Origin: Palaemon carinicauda
Taxonomy: Eukaryota > Arthropoda > Malacostraca > Decapoda > Palaemonidae
NCBI RefSeq assembly: GCF_036898095.1
Contig: NC_090729.1
Location: 74,298,081-74,362,080, forward strand
Length of the DNA: 64,000 nt
Direction of reading: 5' to 3'
Positions 22,044 to 33,231 of the stretch are shown one piece after another. The position numbers and the translations under genes are program-made. Each line of letters begins with the position of its first letter. Position 1 is the first letter of the stretch. Below the pieces are notes generated by a model. It saw nothing but the letters and a program-made list of their open reading frames with translations. It searched no databases and was not told where the DNA came from.

Positions 22044-24345
22044 GTGTTGCGTTCGAGAGTTCGTCTGTTCGTGCCAGTTGTTCACCTAGTCCGATACCTC
22101 TTACAAGCTCCCAAGCCACAGGGGAGAAGTAATGTCGAAGGACTTATGGGTTCCACAGGCCTTGATCGACGAACAGACGTTTCCCTCCGTGGTTTCGGGT
22201 GTATCTACACACGTTGCCGACGTGATCACCCCACCCACACAAAGACGAGAGAGCCCATTTATTCCTCGTCTGCGGAAGAGGTTTCTCGCAGAAACCATGG
22301 ACCAATCTTGCTGCTTGTTAAATGCAAGTCGGTCCCTTCCGCGCAAGTCCAACGGCCTAGGTGTAGCCACTGGGTCAGTTCGGACTCGCTGCAGTCATCC
22401 GACGACTGCACACCTTCCGAGAGAGGCAAGGTGGTTCCGCAACAGGCAGTAACTCCGTCTGTTGCCGCACCAGCTGTTTTAGACCCTCAGTCACAACGGA
22501 CAGTAGCTCCGTTTGTTGCCGTCTTTTATAGACCCTAGTGGTCTATGCTGCAGATATGCAGTCTCAGCTTGCTTCCTTCATGCAGGAGTTTCGTGCTGAG
22601 AAGGTTGACACTGCACCTGTTAACCTACAACCTGCCACGGTTGTGCGCTCAGCAGATACTGCGGCTGCCTGCTCCCACACTCCACCTGTGAGAGCTCCAC
22701 CACCGATGCGCAGTCGACCCTGCCAGACGCATGTTCATGCTGCACCCTTCGTTGACATGCGTGAGCTACCGCATCAGCAGTGGGAAGGTGCTGTCAAGCT
22801 GCCGTGTTTTGCCGCAATGCGGCATGATCTGCAACCCACGGCAGTCCCTCCCACGCACCAGCACTCCGCTTTTGTTGTTGCCAGCTCCCACACTCCGACT
22901 GCGGAGCAGGGTTGCCAACTCAAATTTTCAAATGTCGCTAGATAGGCTTGCAAAAGTAGCTAGAAAGTAGCTAAAGTCATATGGAATTTCTCTAAAGAAA
23001 GTAGCTAAAATAGAATACTGTAAAAAGGCAATGAATTAGCACAAAATCGCTAATTTGGCAACTCTGCTGCGGAGAAGGTTGACGATGCACCCGTGGGCCT
23101 ACAGCCTACCACGGTTGTGCGCCCGGCATGGCTGCCTGCTCCCACACTCTTGTTGTGAGAGCTCCTCCACCCATGCACAGTCAACCCTGCCAGACGTATG
23201 ATGACTCCCACAGACACACGGAGCACTCCGTTGCCGTGCGTGAGCTACCACAAGCTGCCGTGTTTTGACATGGTGTGTCAGCCTCCGCAACACACTGTGG
23301 TTACCGCCACTCGCCCGCAGCAAACTAGTCAGTCAGGAGTTGAGGCTTCCCCACACAACTTTGGTTGTTGCCAACTCACAGACTGTCAAACAGTTACATG
23401 ACGTTGCCTTCTGGTCTGCTACTAATACACCAGTGCTGTATGTCCTCACGCTCCTGTTGTGGTTGACAGTTCAGTTTTTGACAGTTCACAGACTGTCAAG
23501 CAGTTTCATAACGTTGCCTTCTGGTCTGCTGCTTTTGCACCAGTGAAACCCTCACTGAGATAACCTAGCTTTTCTCGGACATGGTTCCTGTAGATGAGAA
23601 AGTGCTGTTCTCCCTCCTTCTGATATTCCCTTGAGGACTCTGTCATTTGGAGAGGAGCCTTAAGCTGCTTAGCCTCCTATGGACTTTAATTAAAGCATAA
23701 CATGCTTCCAGGGAGGGTAAATGGTTCCGCTTCAGTCACTACCCCGTCTGTTGCCACACCTGCTCCCTTAGACCTTGGGCTTTGTTGCAAGACATGCAGT
23801 CCAAGCTTAGTCCTTGATAGAGGATTTTTTACGGAGAAGAACCTTCTTGCCAACAACCTTCCTACCGGTTGGTTGTACGCCCTGTTGACGCTGAGATTTC
23901 CTACTCACGTCCGCCAGTTGAGATGATTCCTCCTCCGGTGCGACCCAGTGTGGGTTGCCAGTCGCACGTTAACGTTAAGCGACTCTCGGAGGTGGTTGTG
24001 GATGTTCAGTGTGTCACTAGGAAGACGTTCAACAACCAGCAGAGGTGACTTGTTGTGACGCAGTGCGGCAACCTCAGCAACCCGATAGGGGTTGACTGCA
24101 CAACCCAGACAGTCTAGACAGTTTCGGGTTGTCGCTGTACTTCCTCGCTTCCCCATGGTTGACAGTTCACAGACTGTGCAGCAGTACCATGATCTTGTGT
24201 CCGGCTCCGTCACGCATCCACCAGTGCGACCGGATTCAGCGAGTCAGACGTTGCCCACTCCGTTGCCGTTTCCTCATCAGTTTCGGATGAGGAACCCTCT
24301 GATGAGGACATGGCTGAACAAGACGATCAACCTCCAGCCCTGCTA
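22044..24345 (+). pseudogene. gag: Copy D1 gag remnant
   Basis: Broken in many frames. 22044-22538 matches the copy A segment with SPRPL-type, TDVPS and KCKSVPSAQVQRP motifs. The linker is expanded by internal duplications (PTPTAEK-like and QTVKQLHDVAFWSAT units at 22540-23560 occur more than once). The gag sequence ends at about 24345 (DEEPSDEDMAEQD in one frame), where it is fused to the RT thumb region. The conserved gag C-terminus and the cysteine-rich N-terminus are missing. Confidence 0.72.
22907..23066. mobile_element. 160-bp hAT-like MITE in D1
   Basis: The segment begins CAGGGTTGCCAACT and ends with the inverted ATTTGGCAACTCTG, 12 of 14 positions matching. It is flanked by an 8-bp direct repeat CTGCGGAG (22899-22906 and 23067-23074). 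The D2 copy has the same locus near 40235 with one CTGCGGAG and no insert, a clean empty site. The 8-bp duplication and CAG-type ends fit the hAT superfamily. It has no coding capacity. Confidence 0.9.
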
Positions 24346-25390
24346 TCCTTCCAGAAGATGCTGAAGAAGGAACGCGGCCCTGTCAGGCTGTGGATGAGTC
24401 TGGTTAAGACACTGTCATCCGTGGTTCAATTGGTGTCACTTGGAAGACTACACCTCCGTCCTCTTCGGTTTCATCTAGCTCTTCACTGGAAAAGGACAAG
24501 ACGCTAGAAGCGGTCTAGATCCCGGTTTCCGGAAGATAAGTCTGGTCTGACTGGATGAAAGGACTTTATCAACCTTTGATAGGGTTTTCCCCTGACTGTT
24601 CAGACTCCCAACCACGTTCTCTTCTCAGACGCATCGGACGTAGGCTGGGGTGCGACCTTAGGCGGTAGGGAATGCTCGGGATTATGGAACTCGAGTCAAA
24701 GGACAATGCATTTCAACTGCAAGAAGCTTCTGGCAGTACGTCTGACCTGGAAAAGCTTCAGGTCTCTCCTTCAAGGCAAAGTAGTGGAGGTGAACACGGT
24801 CAACTCCCTGCTTTGATGTACATCTCCTAGCAAGGAGGGACCTACTCTCTGACATGGTACGAGTTTGCAAGTGACCTCCTCTCCTGTTCAACAGGTCTAG
24901 ACTTTTCACTAGTAACAAGTTTCTTCCAAGGCAACTTGAATGTCTTAGCAGATGGTCTCAGTAGGAAGGGACAATAACTCCAACATATTGGACCCTCCAC
25001 TAGGATGTATGCAAGAGACTTTGGGTCTCCTGGGGCCAGCCAACCATAGATCTCTTCGCAACCTCGATGTCCAAGAGGCTCTCAATTCTTTGCTCACCTA
25101 TCCCGGACCCAGCAGTAGTTCTTTTAGATGCCTTTCTACTTGATTGGTCTCATCTAGATCTATATGCATTCCCTCCGTTCTAGATTGTCAACAAGGTACT
25201 GCAGAAGTTCGCCTCTCACGTAGGGACAAGTGGACGCTAATTGCTCCCCTCTGGCCCGCGAGAGAATAACTTACCGAGGTACTTCGATGGCTAGTAGACG
25301 TTCCCAGAACTCTTCCCCTAAGGGTGGACCTGCTACGTCTGCCACGCGTAAAGAAGGTACTCCAAGGCCTCCACGCTCTTCGTCTCACTG
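24346..25390 (+). pseudogene. pol: Copy D1 pol remnant: RT thumb, RNase H and MT pieces
   Basis: Only the end of RT remains (RLWMSLVKTLSSVVQLVSLGRL, interrupted family motif, 24380-24490). The whole palm with YLDD is deleted. RNase H at 24600-24880 keeps FSDASDVGWG but has Lys for the catalytic Glu (KKLLAV) and Val for the second Asp (NTVN). The MT-like region at 24990-25330 is broken in several frames, with stops. D2 carries the same changes, so they predate the split of the two copies. Confidence 0.8.
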
Positions 25391-26445
25391 CCTTCAGAGT
25401 ATCGAAAGACTCTCGAGAACTAGAGGTTTTTCGAAGGAGGCAACCAGAGCGATTGCTAGAGCAAGGAGAACATCCACCCTTAGAGTCTACCAATCGAAGT
25501 GGGAAATCTTTCGAAACTGGTGCAAGTCAGTATCCGTATCCTCGACCAGTACCTCTGTAACTCAAATAGCTGACTTCCTCTTATATCTGAGGAAAGAGCG
25601 ATCTCTTTCAGCTCCCACTCAAGGGTTACAGAAGCATGTTGGCATCAGTCTTCCGTCACAGAGGCTTAGATCTTTCCAACAATAAAGATCTACAGGACCT
25701 CCTTAAGTCTTTTGAGACCACGAAGGAGCGTCGTTTGGTTAAACCTGGTTGGAATTTAGACGTGGTTCTAAGATTCCTTATGTTAGACAGGTTCGAACCA
25801 CTTCAATCAGCCTCCCTGAAAGATCTCACCTTTAAGACTCTTTTCCTGATATGCTTAACCACAGCTAAAAGAGTCAGTGAGATTCATGCCTTCAGTAAGA
25901 ACATCGGATTCTCATCCGAAACGGCTACATGTTCTTCATCTTGGTTTTCTAGCCAAACACGAGCTGCCTTCTCGGCCTTGACCAATATCGTTCGATATTC
26001 CAAACTTATCGTATGGTTGGAAATGAACTAAAAAGAGTATTATGTCCTGTAAGAGCTCTTAAGTTCTATTTTAAAACCTTTACGAGGCCCGTCTGAAGCT
26101 TTATGGTGTTCAGTTAAGAATTCATCTTTGCCTATGTCAGAGAATTCTTTATCCTATTTTTATCAGACTGTTAATACGAGAAGCTCATTCCTTCTGAATG
26201 AGGAAGACCAAGCTTGGCTGAAGGTAAGGACACACGAAGTTAGAGCTGTCACAACTTCCGTGGCCTTTAAACAAAATAGATCTCTGCAAAATATATTCGA
26301 CGCGACCTATTGGAAAAGCAAATCAGTGTTCGCGTCTTTTATCTTAAGAATGTCCAGTCTCTTTACGAGAACTGCTACACTCTGGGACCATTCGTAGCAA
26401 CGAGTGCAGTAGTGGTGAGGGCTCCACCACTACAATTCCCTAATT
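25391..26445 (+). pseudogene. Copy D1 tyrosine recombinase remnant
   Basis: Starts in one frame (SIERLSRTRGFSKEAT...) and shifts at a 2-bp deletion near 25619. The second segment (25636-26031) includes TAKRVSEIHAF and then loses the frame near 25975. A third (26128-26397) has HEVRAVTTS and runs out before the family end. Frameshifts near 25975 and a short deletion near 26085 are shared with D2; the 25619 lesion and the MITE are private to D1. Confidence 0.8.
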
Positions 26446-26835
26446 CCAGAACCTTTTTAATCTTTCTCTTGAAATATTTTTGGGTTGTCCGGAAGGCTAA
26501 GAAGCCTTTCGCATCCTACTTGATTTGGCGGGTGGTCAAAATCATTTCTTGAGAAGCGCCTAGATTAAAGGTTTTGATGAGGACCTTTAGTATGGGTTGC
26601 AACCCTTCATACTTCAGCTCCTAGGAGTCGCTCAGCATCCTATGAGGATCGCGAGGCTCAGTAAGGAAGACGTACTTAAAAAGGCAGAGTAATTGTTCAA
26701 GTCGTCTTTCTTACCAGGTACTTATTTATTTTATGCTTGTTATTTTGAATAACTGCTAAAATAAAATACGGAATACTTAGCTCATAATGTCAACTTGTTA
26801 TGCTGGTCTCTACCCACCCCCCTGGGTGTGAATCA
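26446..26835 (+). other. Copy D1 3' non-coding region
   Basis: Collinear with 5516-5909 of copy A: GGCGGGTGGTCAAA near 26530, the CAGCATCCT/AGGATCGCG hairpin near 26633-26653 and GGTCTCTACCCACC near 26810. No gene is visible. Confidence 0.6.
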
Positions 26836-26932
26836 GCTATATGATCATCGGGTAAGTTTGATTTTGAAAAATGTTATTTTCCTGAGTAAAATAAATTTTT
26901 GAATATACTTACCCGATGATCATAAATTAAAG
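26836..26932 (+). repeat. Copy D1 internal complementary region
   Basis: GCTATATGATCATCGGGTAA and what follows to about 26866 is the complement of the left end. From AATGTTATTTTCC onward it is the complement of the right end (27125-27173). AATAAA lies near 26889. Confidence 0.9.
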
Positions 26933-26964
26933 GACCCACCCTTCCTCCCCAATAGAGAACCAGT

Positions 26965-27173
26965 GGGACAGAGGAGAAAATTGGTTCGTTGTTGACATCG
27001 AGTACTTGAGTACCTACTTGACAGATGGCGCTGTTGATATACACCCCCACCTGTATAGCGATCGCTGGCGTATTCCTCCCGTAGACTTTTTCTGTCGGGC
27101 AGCAGGGATGCAGCTATATGATCATCGGGTAAGTATATTCAAAAATTTATTTTACTAAGGAAAATAACATTTT
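26965..27173 (+). repeat. Copy D1 right inverted terminal repeat
   Basis: Inverted copy of 20677-20850 as described there, ending GGAAAATAACATTTT. Copy E's leader resumes with ACCTCTATATTTTTATATC, which aligns with the D1 leader at about 21133. Confidence 0.88.
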
Positions 27174-27611
27174 ACCTCTATATTTTTATATCTCACCCGC
27201 CTTTCTAGGCCTCATCGATCCCCACTCCATTTGTACTAAATACCAAATAAATTTTGTATTTTTATGGATCGATGGGATGAATATTTTAAGAAAATATTTT
27301 AAGAAAATTTTTGTCTTTTTAATAAATTTTTTCTTTGGATAGTCTTCGATCTTTTTTCAAAGATTAACTAGCGTTAAGTTTATTTATGCTACGCAGTTTT
27401 CAGTCTATCGTTACAATAGAGAGAGAGAATCACGATTTCACTTTGCATCGATTTTAACGATTAGTACATTCTTCTTACAATCTGAAGTTTTTAAGTTGTA
27501 ATAAATAAAAGGAACATGTTATTTTGCAATTAATTAGTCCTTTTAGTATTTTTCTTTAATCAAATAACCTTTTGTTGTCGGAGAGTGAGTGGCCTAAGCC
27601 ATTACTCTCGT

Positions 27612-27615
<4 letters not shown>

Positions 27616-27680
<65 letters not shown>
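27616..27680. repeat. (GA)n microsatellite
   Basis: A perfect GA run of about 65 bp in the leader of copy E, at the place corresponding to the run in copy C. Confidence 0.95.
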
Positions 27681-27681
<1 letters not shown>

Positions 27682-28000
27682 GATCCAGATATTTATTCTC
27701 GTCCCAAGTCACTATACAGGGAGATAGAGAGTGAGAAAACGTTGTTCTTCTCGATTCAGATATTTATTCTCGTCCCAAGTCACTGTATAGGGAGAGAGAG
27801 TGAGAAAACATAGTTCTTCACGATCTAGTTTTTTATTCTCGTCCCAAGCAACTGTACAGGGAGAGAGAGAGAGAGAGAAAACATAGTTCTTCGCGTTCTA
27901 GTTTTTAATTCTCGTCCCAAGTCACTGTACAGGGAGAGAAAGAGAGAAAACATAGTCCTTAGCGATCTAGTTTTTTATTCTCGTCCCAAGTCACTGAACC
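27682..28000 (+). repeat. Five-copy tandem repeat of about 70 bp in E leader
   Basis: Each unit has GATCTAGTTTTTTATTCTCG-like sequence, then CCCAAGTCACTGTACAGGGA, a short GA tract and AAAACATAGTTCTTCGC. Five units are visible, the last truncated. Copy C has two to three diverged units at the matching place. Confidence 0.85.
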
Positions 28001-28234
28001 TTTTTAACTTATACTTTATATATTTCACTTTTACTTATATATATGTATATGTTTATTAATTTTTACATGTGTGATACAATTATGTACTAATGAGCCTACA
28101 CTAAAGGTCATATTTCGCAATTTTAACCTTTTGGCTGAAGGGAGAATTGCTTGCTACAGATAGAAATCAGCTTTATTCATGCCCGATGTTAAATTGTTAA
28201 AAAGTGCCAGTGTTAGTGAAAAAGTGCGAAAAAT

Positions 28235-29510
28235 GTGTTCAGTGTTGTGGAGGGTTCATCTGTTCGTACTTGCTGTTCACCCAGTCCTAGACCTCTTTCA
28301 AGCTCCCCAACCCCTGGGAGAAGAAGGAATGTCAAACGACCAAAGGGAACTATAGGTTTTAAACCACGAACAGACGTTTTCCCTCACGAGTTGCGGTTGT
28401 CGTTGCTTGTCACGATCGCCCTATCTCGATAGAGGTGAGACTAAGTTCTTCTCGTCCTCCGAAGACGTTAATGTCAGTAAGAAATCCTGGCGTCAGGTTT
28501 CCAGACCTCTCAAGAGGAAATTGGTTCCTTCAGAACAAAGTCAACGTCCTGGCTGCAATCATAGTAGCACCCCAGAACGTCTACCTTCATCAGAGGAAGG
28601 TTCGCCTGCCAAACGTTCCTTTATAACGTCTAGTATTGTTGCACCGGAGACTCCTTCACAGGGTCACGGTTCGGTAGTTTCGTCTGGGCGTTCCAGACGT
28701 GACGTAAGTGCTGCTGCTCCCGTTGTCCTCACTGACGTTGCGGAACGGACGTTACTGGAGTCACGTCCTGATCCACGTGTTCTGGCTCCTAATTTTAGCA
28801 TGCTGCAGGACTTGCAGTCGAAACTGTCCACTTTAATGCAGTCTTATTGTCCAGCTCCTGATCGACAGGAACCCTCGCTTGCGGAGCGTCACGGTTCTAA
28901 TAAGTGTGACTTTTCTCTTCAGACTTCTGAGCGTGAAGTTTCACGTCACGCTGACGTGGCCCCTTGTATTCGGCATGCTGTCAAATGTGACACCGATCGT
29001 CAGCTTCGACGTGATGTTGAACATCGGTCGATGCAGTCCCGACGTGACGTCAACCTTCATCCTCTGCCTGTTACTCATCGGCAGGTTGATGCAAGCTGTC
29101 AAGCTATTCCATCCCGACGTCTTGTTGACTCACTACCTCGCAAAAACATCGAGCTTCCGGATGAAGTTTATTCTGAGGAGGAAGAGGATATATCCCCTTT
29201 CCCCACCTGTACCTTTGGGTATCTTTCTGAAGAAGAGGAACCTAGATCTGCCCAACAATCTTTGGATTTTAAGAAGATCATGACTGTTTTTAAGGAAGTT
29301 TTTCCTTCGCATTTTGTTCCTGCTGCTCCACGCTCGCCTCCTTCAGAATCCACCTTAGGGTTGGCTGCTACAGCTCCCTCTTTTACTAAATTGGTGCTCT
29401 CTCGGTCTTCTAAGAGAGCTTTGCGTTTGCTGAGAGAATGGTTGCAGACCAAAAGAAGTCTTGGCAAGTCAATCTTTGCCTTCCCTCCAGCCAGATTGAA
29501 GGACTTCTGG
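28235..29510 (+). pseudogene. gag: Copy E gag remnant fused to pol
   Basis: 28235-28432 matches the SPRPL/PGRRRNVK part of gag; the frame then shifts and 28407-29510 is a long open stretch with PAKRS, LQDLQSKLSTLMQSY and DFKKIMTVFKEVFPSHF. At about 29505 the sequence FAFPPARL is joined to DFWQAWERRGADQ, the start of RT. In copy A these points are about 730 bp apart, so the conserved gag C-terminus is deleted and gag and pol are accidentally fused in frame for a short distance (to 29615). The cysteine-rich N-terminus is absent. Confidence 0.8.
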
Positions 29511-31229
29511 CAGGCTTGGGAGAGAAGAGGAGCAGACCAATGGTCTGTCCTCTTGTTGAAGGAGGGGTACATAATACCTTTTGTAAAAAACCTCCTCTTG
29601 TCCAAAAGCCGATAGATCTCTCTCCCAGATACCGAGAGGAAGCAAGTAGACAAGCTTTGCACCTACAGGTGTCCCTCTTGTTAGAGAAGGGAGCTGTGGT
29701 GAAGTTTTTAAACCATCAGTCTCCAGGCTTTTACAACCTCCTCTTCCTAGTTCCAAAGAACTCAGGAGGTTGGAGACCAGTGCTGGACGTGAGCGCGCTC
29801 AATGTGTTTATCCTGAAAACAAAGTTCACTATGGAAACTTCCTAGTCTGTGCTTGCAGCAGAAAGGGAAAGCGATTGGATGGTCTCACTCGATCTCCAGG
29901 ACGCATACTTCCATATCCCTATCCATCCGACCTTCCAACATCATCTAAGGTTCGTGTATGGGAAGGAAGTGTTCCAATTTCGAGCTCTGTGCTTCGGTCT
30001 CAGCACTGCTCCTCTTGTGTTCACGAAGCTCATGCGGAACGTGGCGAGCTTCCTGCACTTGACAGGTGTCAGAGCCTCCCTTTACCTAGACGACTGGCTA
30101 CTCAGGGCGTCATCCTTCATTCGCTGTATGAAGGACCTCAGATGGACTTTGAGAAGTCTCAGCTGACCCCATCTCAAACTATTCTCTATTTGGGGATGGA
30201 GATACGGAGTCTAGTTTTTCGGGCTTTTCCATCGCCATCAAGACTCGAGCAAGCTCTCTTATAGATCGTCTTTATCGGAAAAAGAGCAGTTCCTCTGTAA
30301 GGATGTGGATGAGTCTACTGGGAACACACTCGTTTCTGGAGCAGTTTGTCTCCATAGGAAGACTCAATCTTCGCCCTCTCCAGTTTCACCTCAACCACCA
30401 TTGGGACAAGGAGAAGGGCTTAGAAGCAGTGTCCACACCACTTCCAGAAACGATCATGACTTGCCTGAAATGGTGGGATGTCAATCTCAGACTATAGGAA
30501 GGCCTCTCTCTTGCCCACAAGAACCCAGACCATGTGTTGTTCTTAGACGCTTCGGACGCGGGGTGGGGAGCAACACTAGACAGTCCAGAGTGCTCGGGCC
30601 TTTGGACCAAAGACCAGGTAAAGCTTCACATCAACCAGAAGGAGCTTCTAGCAGTTCTTTTGGCCCTGCAAAGTTTCGAAAGACTGATTCGAAACAAAGT
30701 GGTGCAGGTGAACGCATTCAACACCACAGCGTTAGCCTACATCGCCAAGCAAGGCGGGACCCACTCGCAGTCCCTTTACTTAACTGCAAAGGATCTCCTA
30801 GTTTGGACGAAGGAAAGAAACATCACCTAACTTACAAGGTTTATTCAGGGAGAAAGGAATGTGATGGCAAACTGCCTAAGCAGAAGAGGCCAAGTCATTC
30901 CCACGGAATGGACTCTTCATCAGGAGGTGTGCAAGAAATTATGGCGGATATGGGAACGTCCGTCCATAGACCTGTTCGCAACCTCAACAACGAAGAGGCT
31001 TCCTTCTTACTACTCTCCAGTTCCAGATCCAGAGGCAGTCCACTTTGATGCATTCTTACTGGACTGGTCTCACCTGGAGGTGTATGCGTTTCCCCCATTC
31101 AAGATAATTTACAAAGTCCTACAGAAGTTCGCCTCTCACGAAGGGACCAGAGAATGGTTCACTGAGGTACATCAGTGGATGGTGGATTTTCCAAGAAGCC
31201 TGCCAATGCGGTTGAATCTTCTCAAATGA
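29511..31229 (+). pseudogene. pol: Copy E pol remnant: RT, RNase H, MT
   Basis: RT runs 29570-30166 in one frame with a TAG at 29843-29845. DLQDAYFHIPIH and YLDDWLL are preserved, and the thumb is damaged by a deletion near 30150. RNase H (30534-30830) has LDASDAGWG and KELLAV, but the NSDN motif reads NAFN, so the second catalytic Asp is lost. The MT-like part (30861-31229) has DLFATS, PVPDPEA and YAFPPF but lacks the LVAPLWPA segment. It is not functional. Confidence 0.83.
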
Positions 31230-31239
31230 AGAGGTTTCA

Positions 31240-32390
31240 TCAAAGCCTCCACACGCTTCATCTAACTGCCTTCAGACTATCGAGGACTCTCTAGAGCTCG
31301 AGGGTTTTCGAAGGAGGCAGCTAGAGCAATTGCCAGAGCAAGGAGATCCTCTACCATCAGGATCTACCAGTCTAGATGAGAGGTATTTCGAGATAGAGCA
31401 ATTGCCAGAGCAAGGAGATCCTCTACCATCAGGATCTACCAGTCTAGATGAGAGGTATTTCGAGATTGGTGCAAGGCCATCTCCTTTTCCTCGTCCTATA
31501 CCTCTATAGCTCAAATCGCTGACTTCCTTCTACATCTTAGGAATGTACGTAACTTTTCTGCCTCTACCATTAAAGGTTACAGGAGCATGTTAGCTGCAGT
31601 GTTCAGACACAGGAACCGAGACCTCTCGAACAATAAAGACCTTCAAGACCTTCTCAAGTCTTTCGAGACTTCCAAGAAGTATGGGGTAATGACGCCAGCT
31701 TGGAACCTGGATGTTGTCCTTAAATTTCTGATGTCTGAGAAATTTTGAACCTTTGCACTTAACTTTTTTTAAAGATCTTATTCTGAAGACACTTTTCCTA
31801 GTGAGTCTTGCTACTGCAAAAAGAGTTAGTGAGGTTCATGCCTTCAGTAAGAACGTCAGCTTCTGTACTGGTAAGGCAGTATGCTCTTAGCTAAGAATGA
31901 GCGTCTTTCCCATCCATGGCCTTCTTTTCAGATCCCCAACCTGTCAGATGTGGTTGGTAACAAGATAGAGAGAGTCCTATACCCTGTGAGAACACTTAAA
32001 TTTTACATTGACAGAACCAAAAATTTACGTGGTGAATCTGAGTCTTTATGGTGTTCGGTCAAGAAGCCCTCCTTACTTATGTCTAAGAATGCCTTATCGT
32101 ATTTTTTCAGGCTCTTAATTAGAGAGGCTCACGCTCACTGCGGTGAGACTGACCTTCGATTATTGAAAGTAAAGACTCATGAAGTCAGAGCTGTGGCAAC
32201 GTCAGTGGCTTTTAAGCAAAATCGTTCCTTACGAAGCATTATAGACGTAACCTACTTGAGGAGTAAATCTGTGTTCGCTTCACATTATTTAAAGAATGTC
32301 CAGACTCTTTACGAGGACTGCTACACTTTGGGACCATTCGTAGCAGCGAATGCAGTAGTGGGTGTAGGTTCAACCACTACATTCCCCTAA
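31240..32390 (+). pseudogene. Copy E tyrosine recombinase remnant
   Basis: The N-terminal part is disturbed by a 72-bp tandem duplication (31323-31466) and stops. The core at 31500-31740 and a frameshift near 31745 follow. 31881-32390 is open and holds HEVRAVATS, a YLRSKSVFASHYL segment in which Tyr replaces the usual Trp, and the family ending TTTFP. The first catalytic Arg is in TAKRVSEV near 31820. Confidence 0.82.
31323..31466 (+). repeat. Identical 72-bp tandem duplication in E YR
   Basis: 31323-31394 and 31395-31466 are identical direct copies, beginning AGAGCAATTGCCAGAGCAAG. Other DIRS copies have a single copy. Perfect identity indicates a recent slippage event or an assembly artefact. 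Confidence 0.9.
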
Positions 32391-32773
32391 TCCTAATACC
32401 TTTTTTCTTCTCTGGAAACTATTGTCTTTTTGGTTGTATGTGGAGACTGGGACAGTCTTCTGCAATCATTTGATTTTAGCGGGTGGTCAAACTTGTTTCT
32501 TGAGAGTGCCCAGATCAAGGGTATTGGTTGAGGTCCTGTCATAGGGGTGGTCACCCCAGATATGACAGCTCTTAGAGGTCTTTCAGCCCCCTGAGTGGAT
32601 CGCTGGGCTTCATAAGGATAGCGGACTAATGAGGCAGAGAATCATAAAAGTCAGCTTCCTTATCAGGTACGAACCCTTAAGTTTGTTTTTATCAAAACTC
32701 TTGAGTTATATTCCTATGATGTTTACTGCTGGTCTCTTCACCCTCCACCAAGGGTGTCAATCAGCTATATATA
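32391..32773 (+). other. Copy E 3' non-coding region and ICR start
   Basis: Collinear with 5516-5909 of copy A. It ends GGGTGTCAATCAGCTATATA, where P1 is inserted at TA. The ICR left half resumes at 46884 as TATATCCACCGGGTAAGTTT. Confidence 0.7.
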
Positions 32774-32907
32774 CAGTGGTACCTCTACATACAATCTTAA
32801 TTCGTTCCAGAAACTGCTTCGTCTGTTAAAACAATCGTATGTTGGAGCAAATATTCCCATAAGAATACACTGTAATTTGTATAATTCGTTCCACACCCCA
32901 AAAACCT

Positions 32908-33085
32908 ATTTTTATGAATAGAACTTACCTGGCAGTTATATATACATAGCTAATTATCTCTATTTCGGCAGAATTTTTCTAAACTAGGCAACCGCCTTGT
33001 GGTGGTTGGGTGGTAGCACCCGTTAAAGGGTGGTAGGAGGAATCATTCCCGTTTTCTGTTCTTCAGTTCATCTCTGCCGGCCGGA
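32908..33085 (+). repeat. Copy G left inverted terminal repeat
   Basis: Inverted partner of 44780-44968. Contains TAACTGCCAGG complement and the GGTGGTTGGGTGGTAGCACC block. It starts at 32908, after CCCAAAAACCT of P1. Confidence 0.85.
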
Positions 33086-33231
33086 TCGACAACACGTTGG
33101 TCCGCCATTAAGAGTTTTTCTTCGCTTTCCCTGCTCGGTGTACCAGTCTGCTTTTTTGGTGAAGTACTCTGATTTGGGGTTTTGGCGATCGTGTATTTTG
33201 TTTTCTCTTAGCTTTTTTGCTGTTTTTCATT

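Larger units (their letters stand above)
20677..27173 (+). mobile_element. DIRS-type copy D1, RT-deleted, inserted in leader of E
   Basis: The left end TTTTCAATATCAAACTTACC and right end GGAAAATAACATTTT are fused as complements in the ICR at 26836-26932. The left ITR (20677-20850) and right ITR (26965-27173) are inverted copies of each other. The element carries a long leader, a decayed gag, no RT palm, and remnants of RNase H, MT and YR. D2 (38849-44332) shares the same internal deletion. A MITE is inserted at 22907-23066. E's leader continues at 27174. Confidence 0.9.
27174..28234 (+). other. Copy E 5' leader (continued after D1)
   Basis: Non-coding leader homologous to that of C. It includes the weakened hairpin at 27403-27421, a GA run at 27616-27680, a tandem repeat at 27682-28000, and the GGGAGAATTGC...AGATAGAAATCAG block near 28140. 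No gene is supported. Confidence 0.65.
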
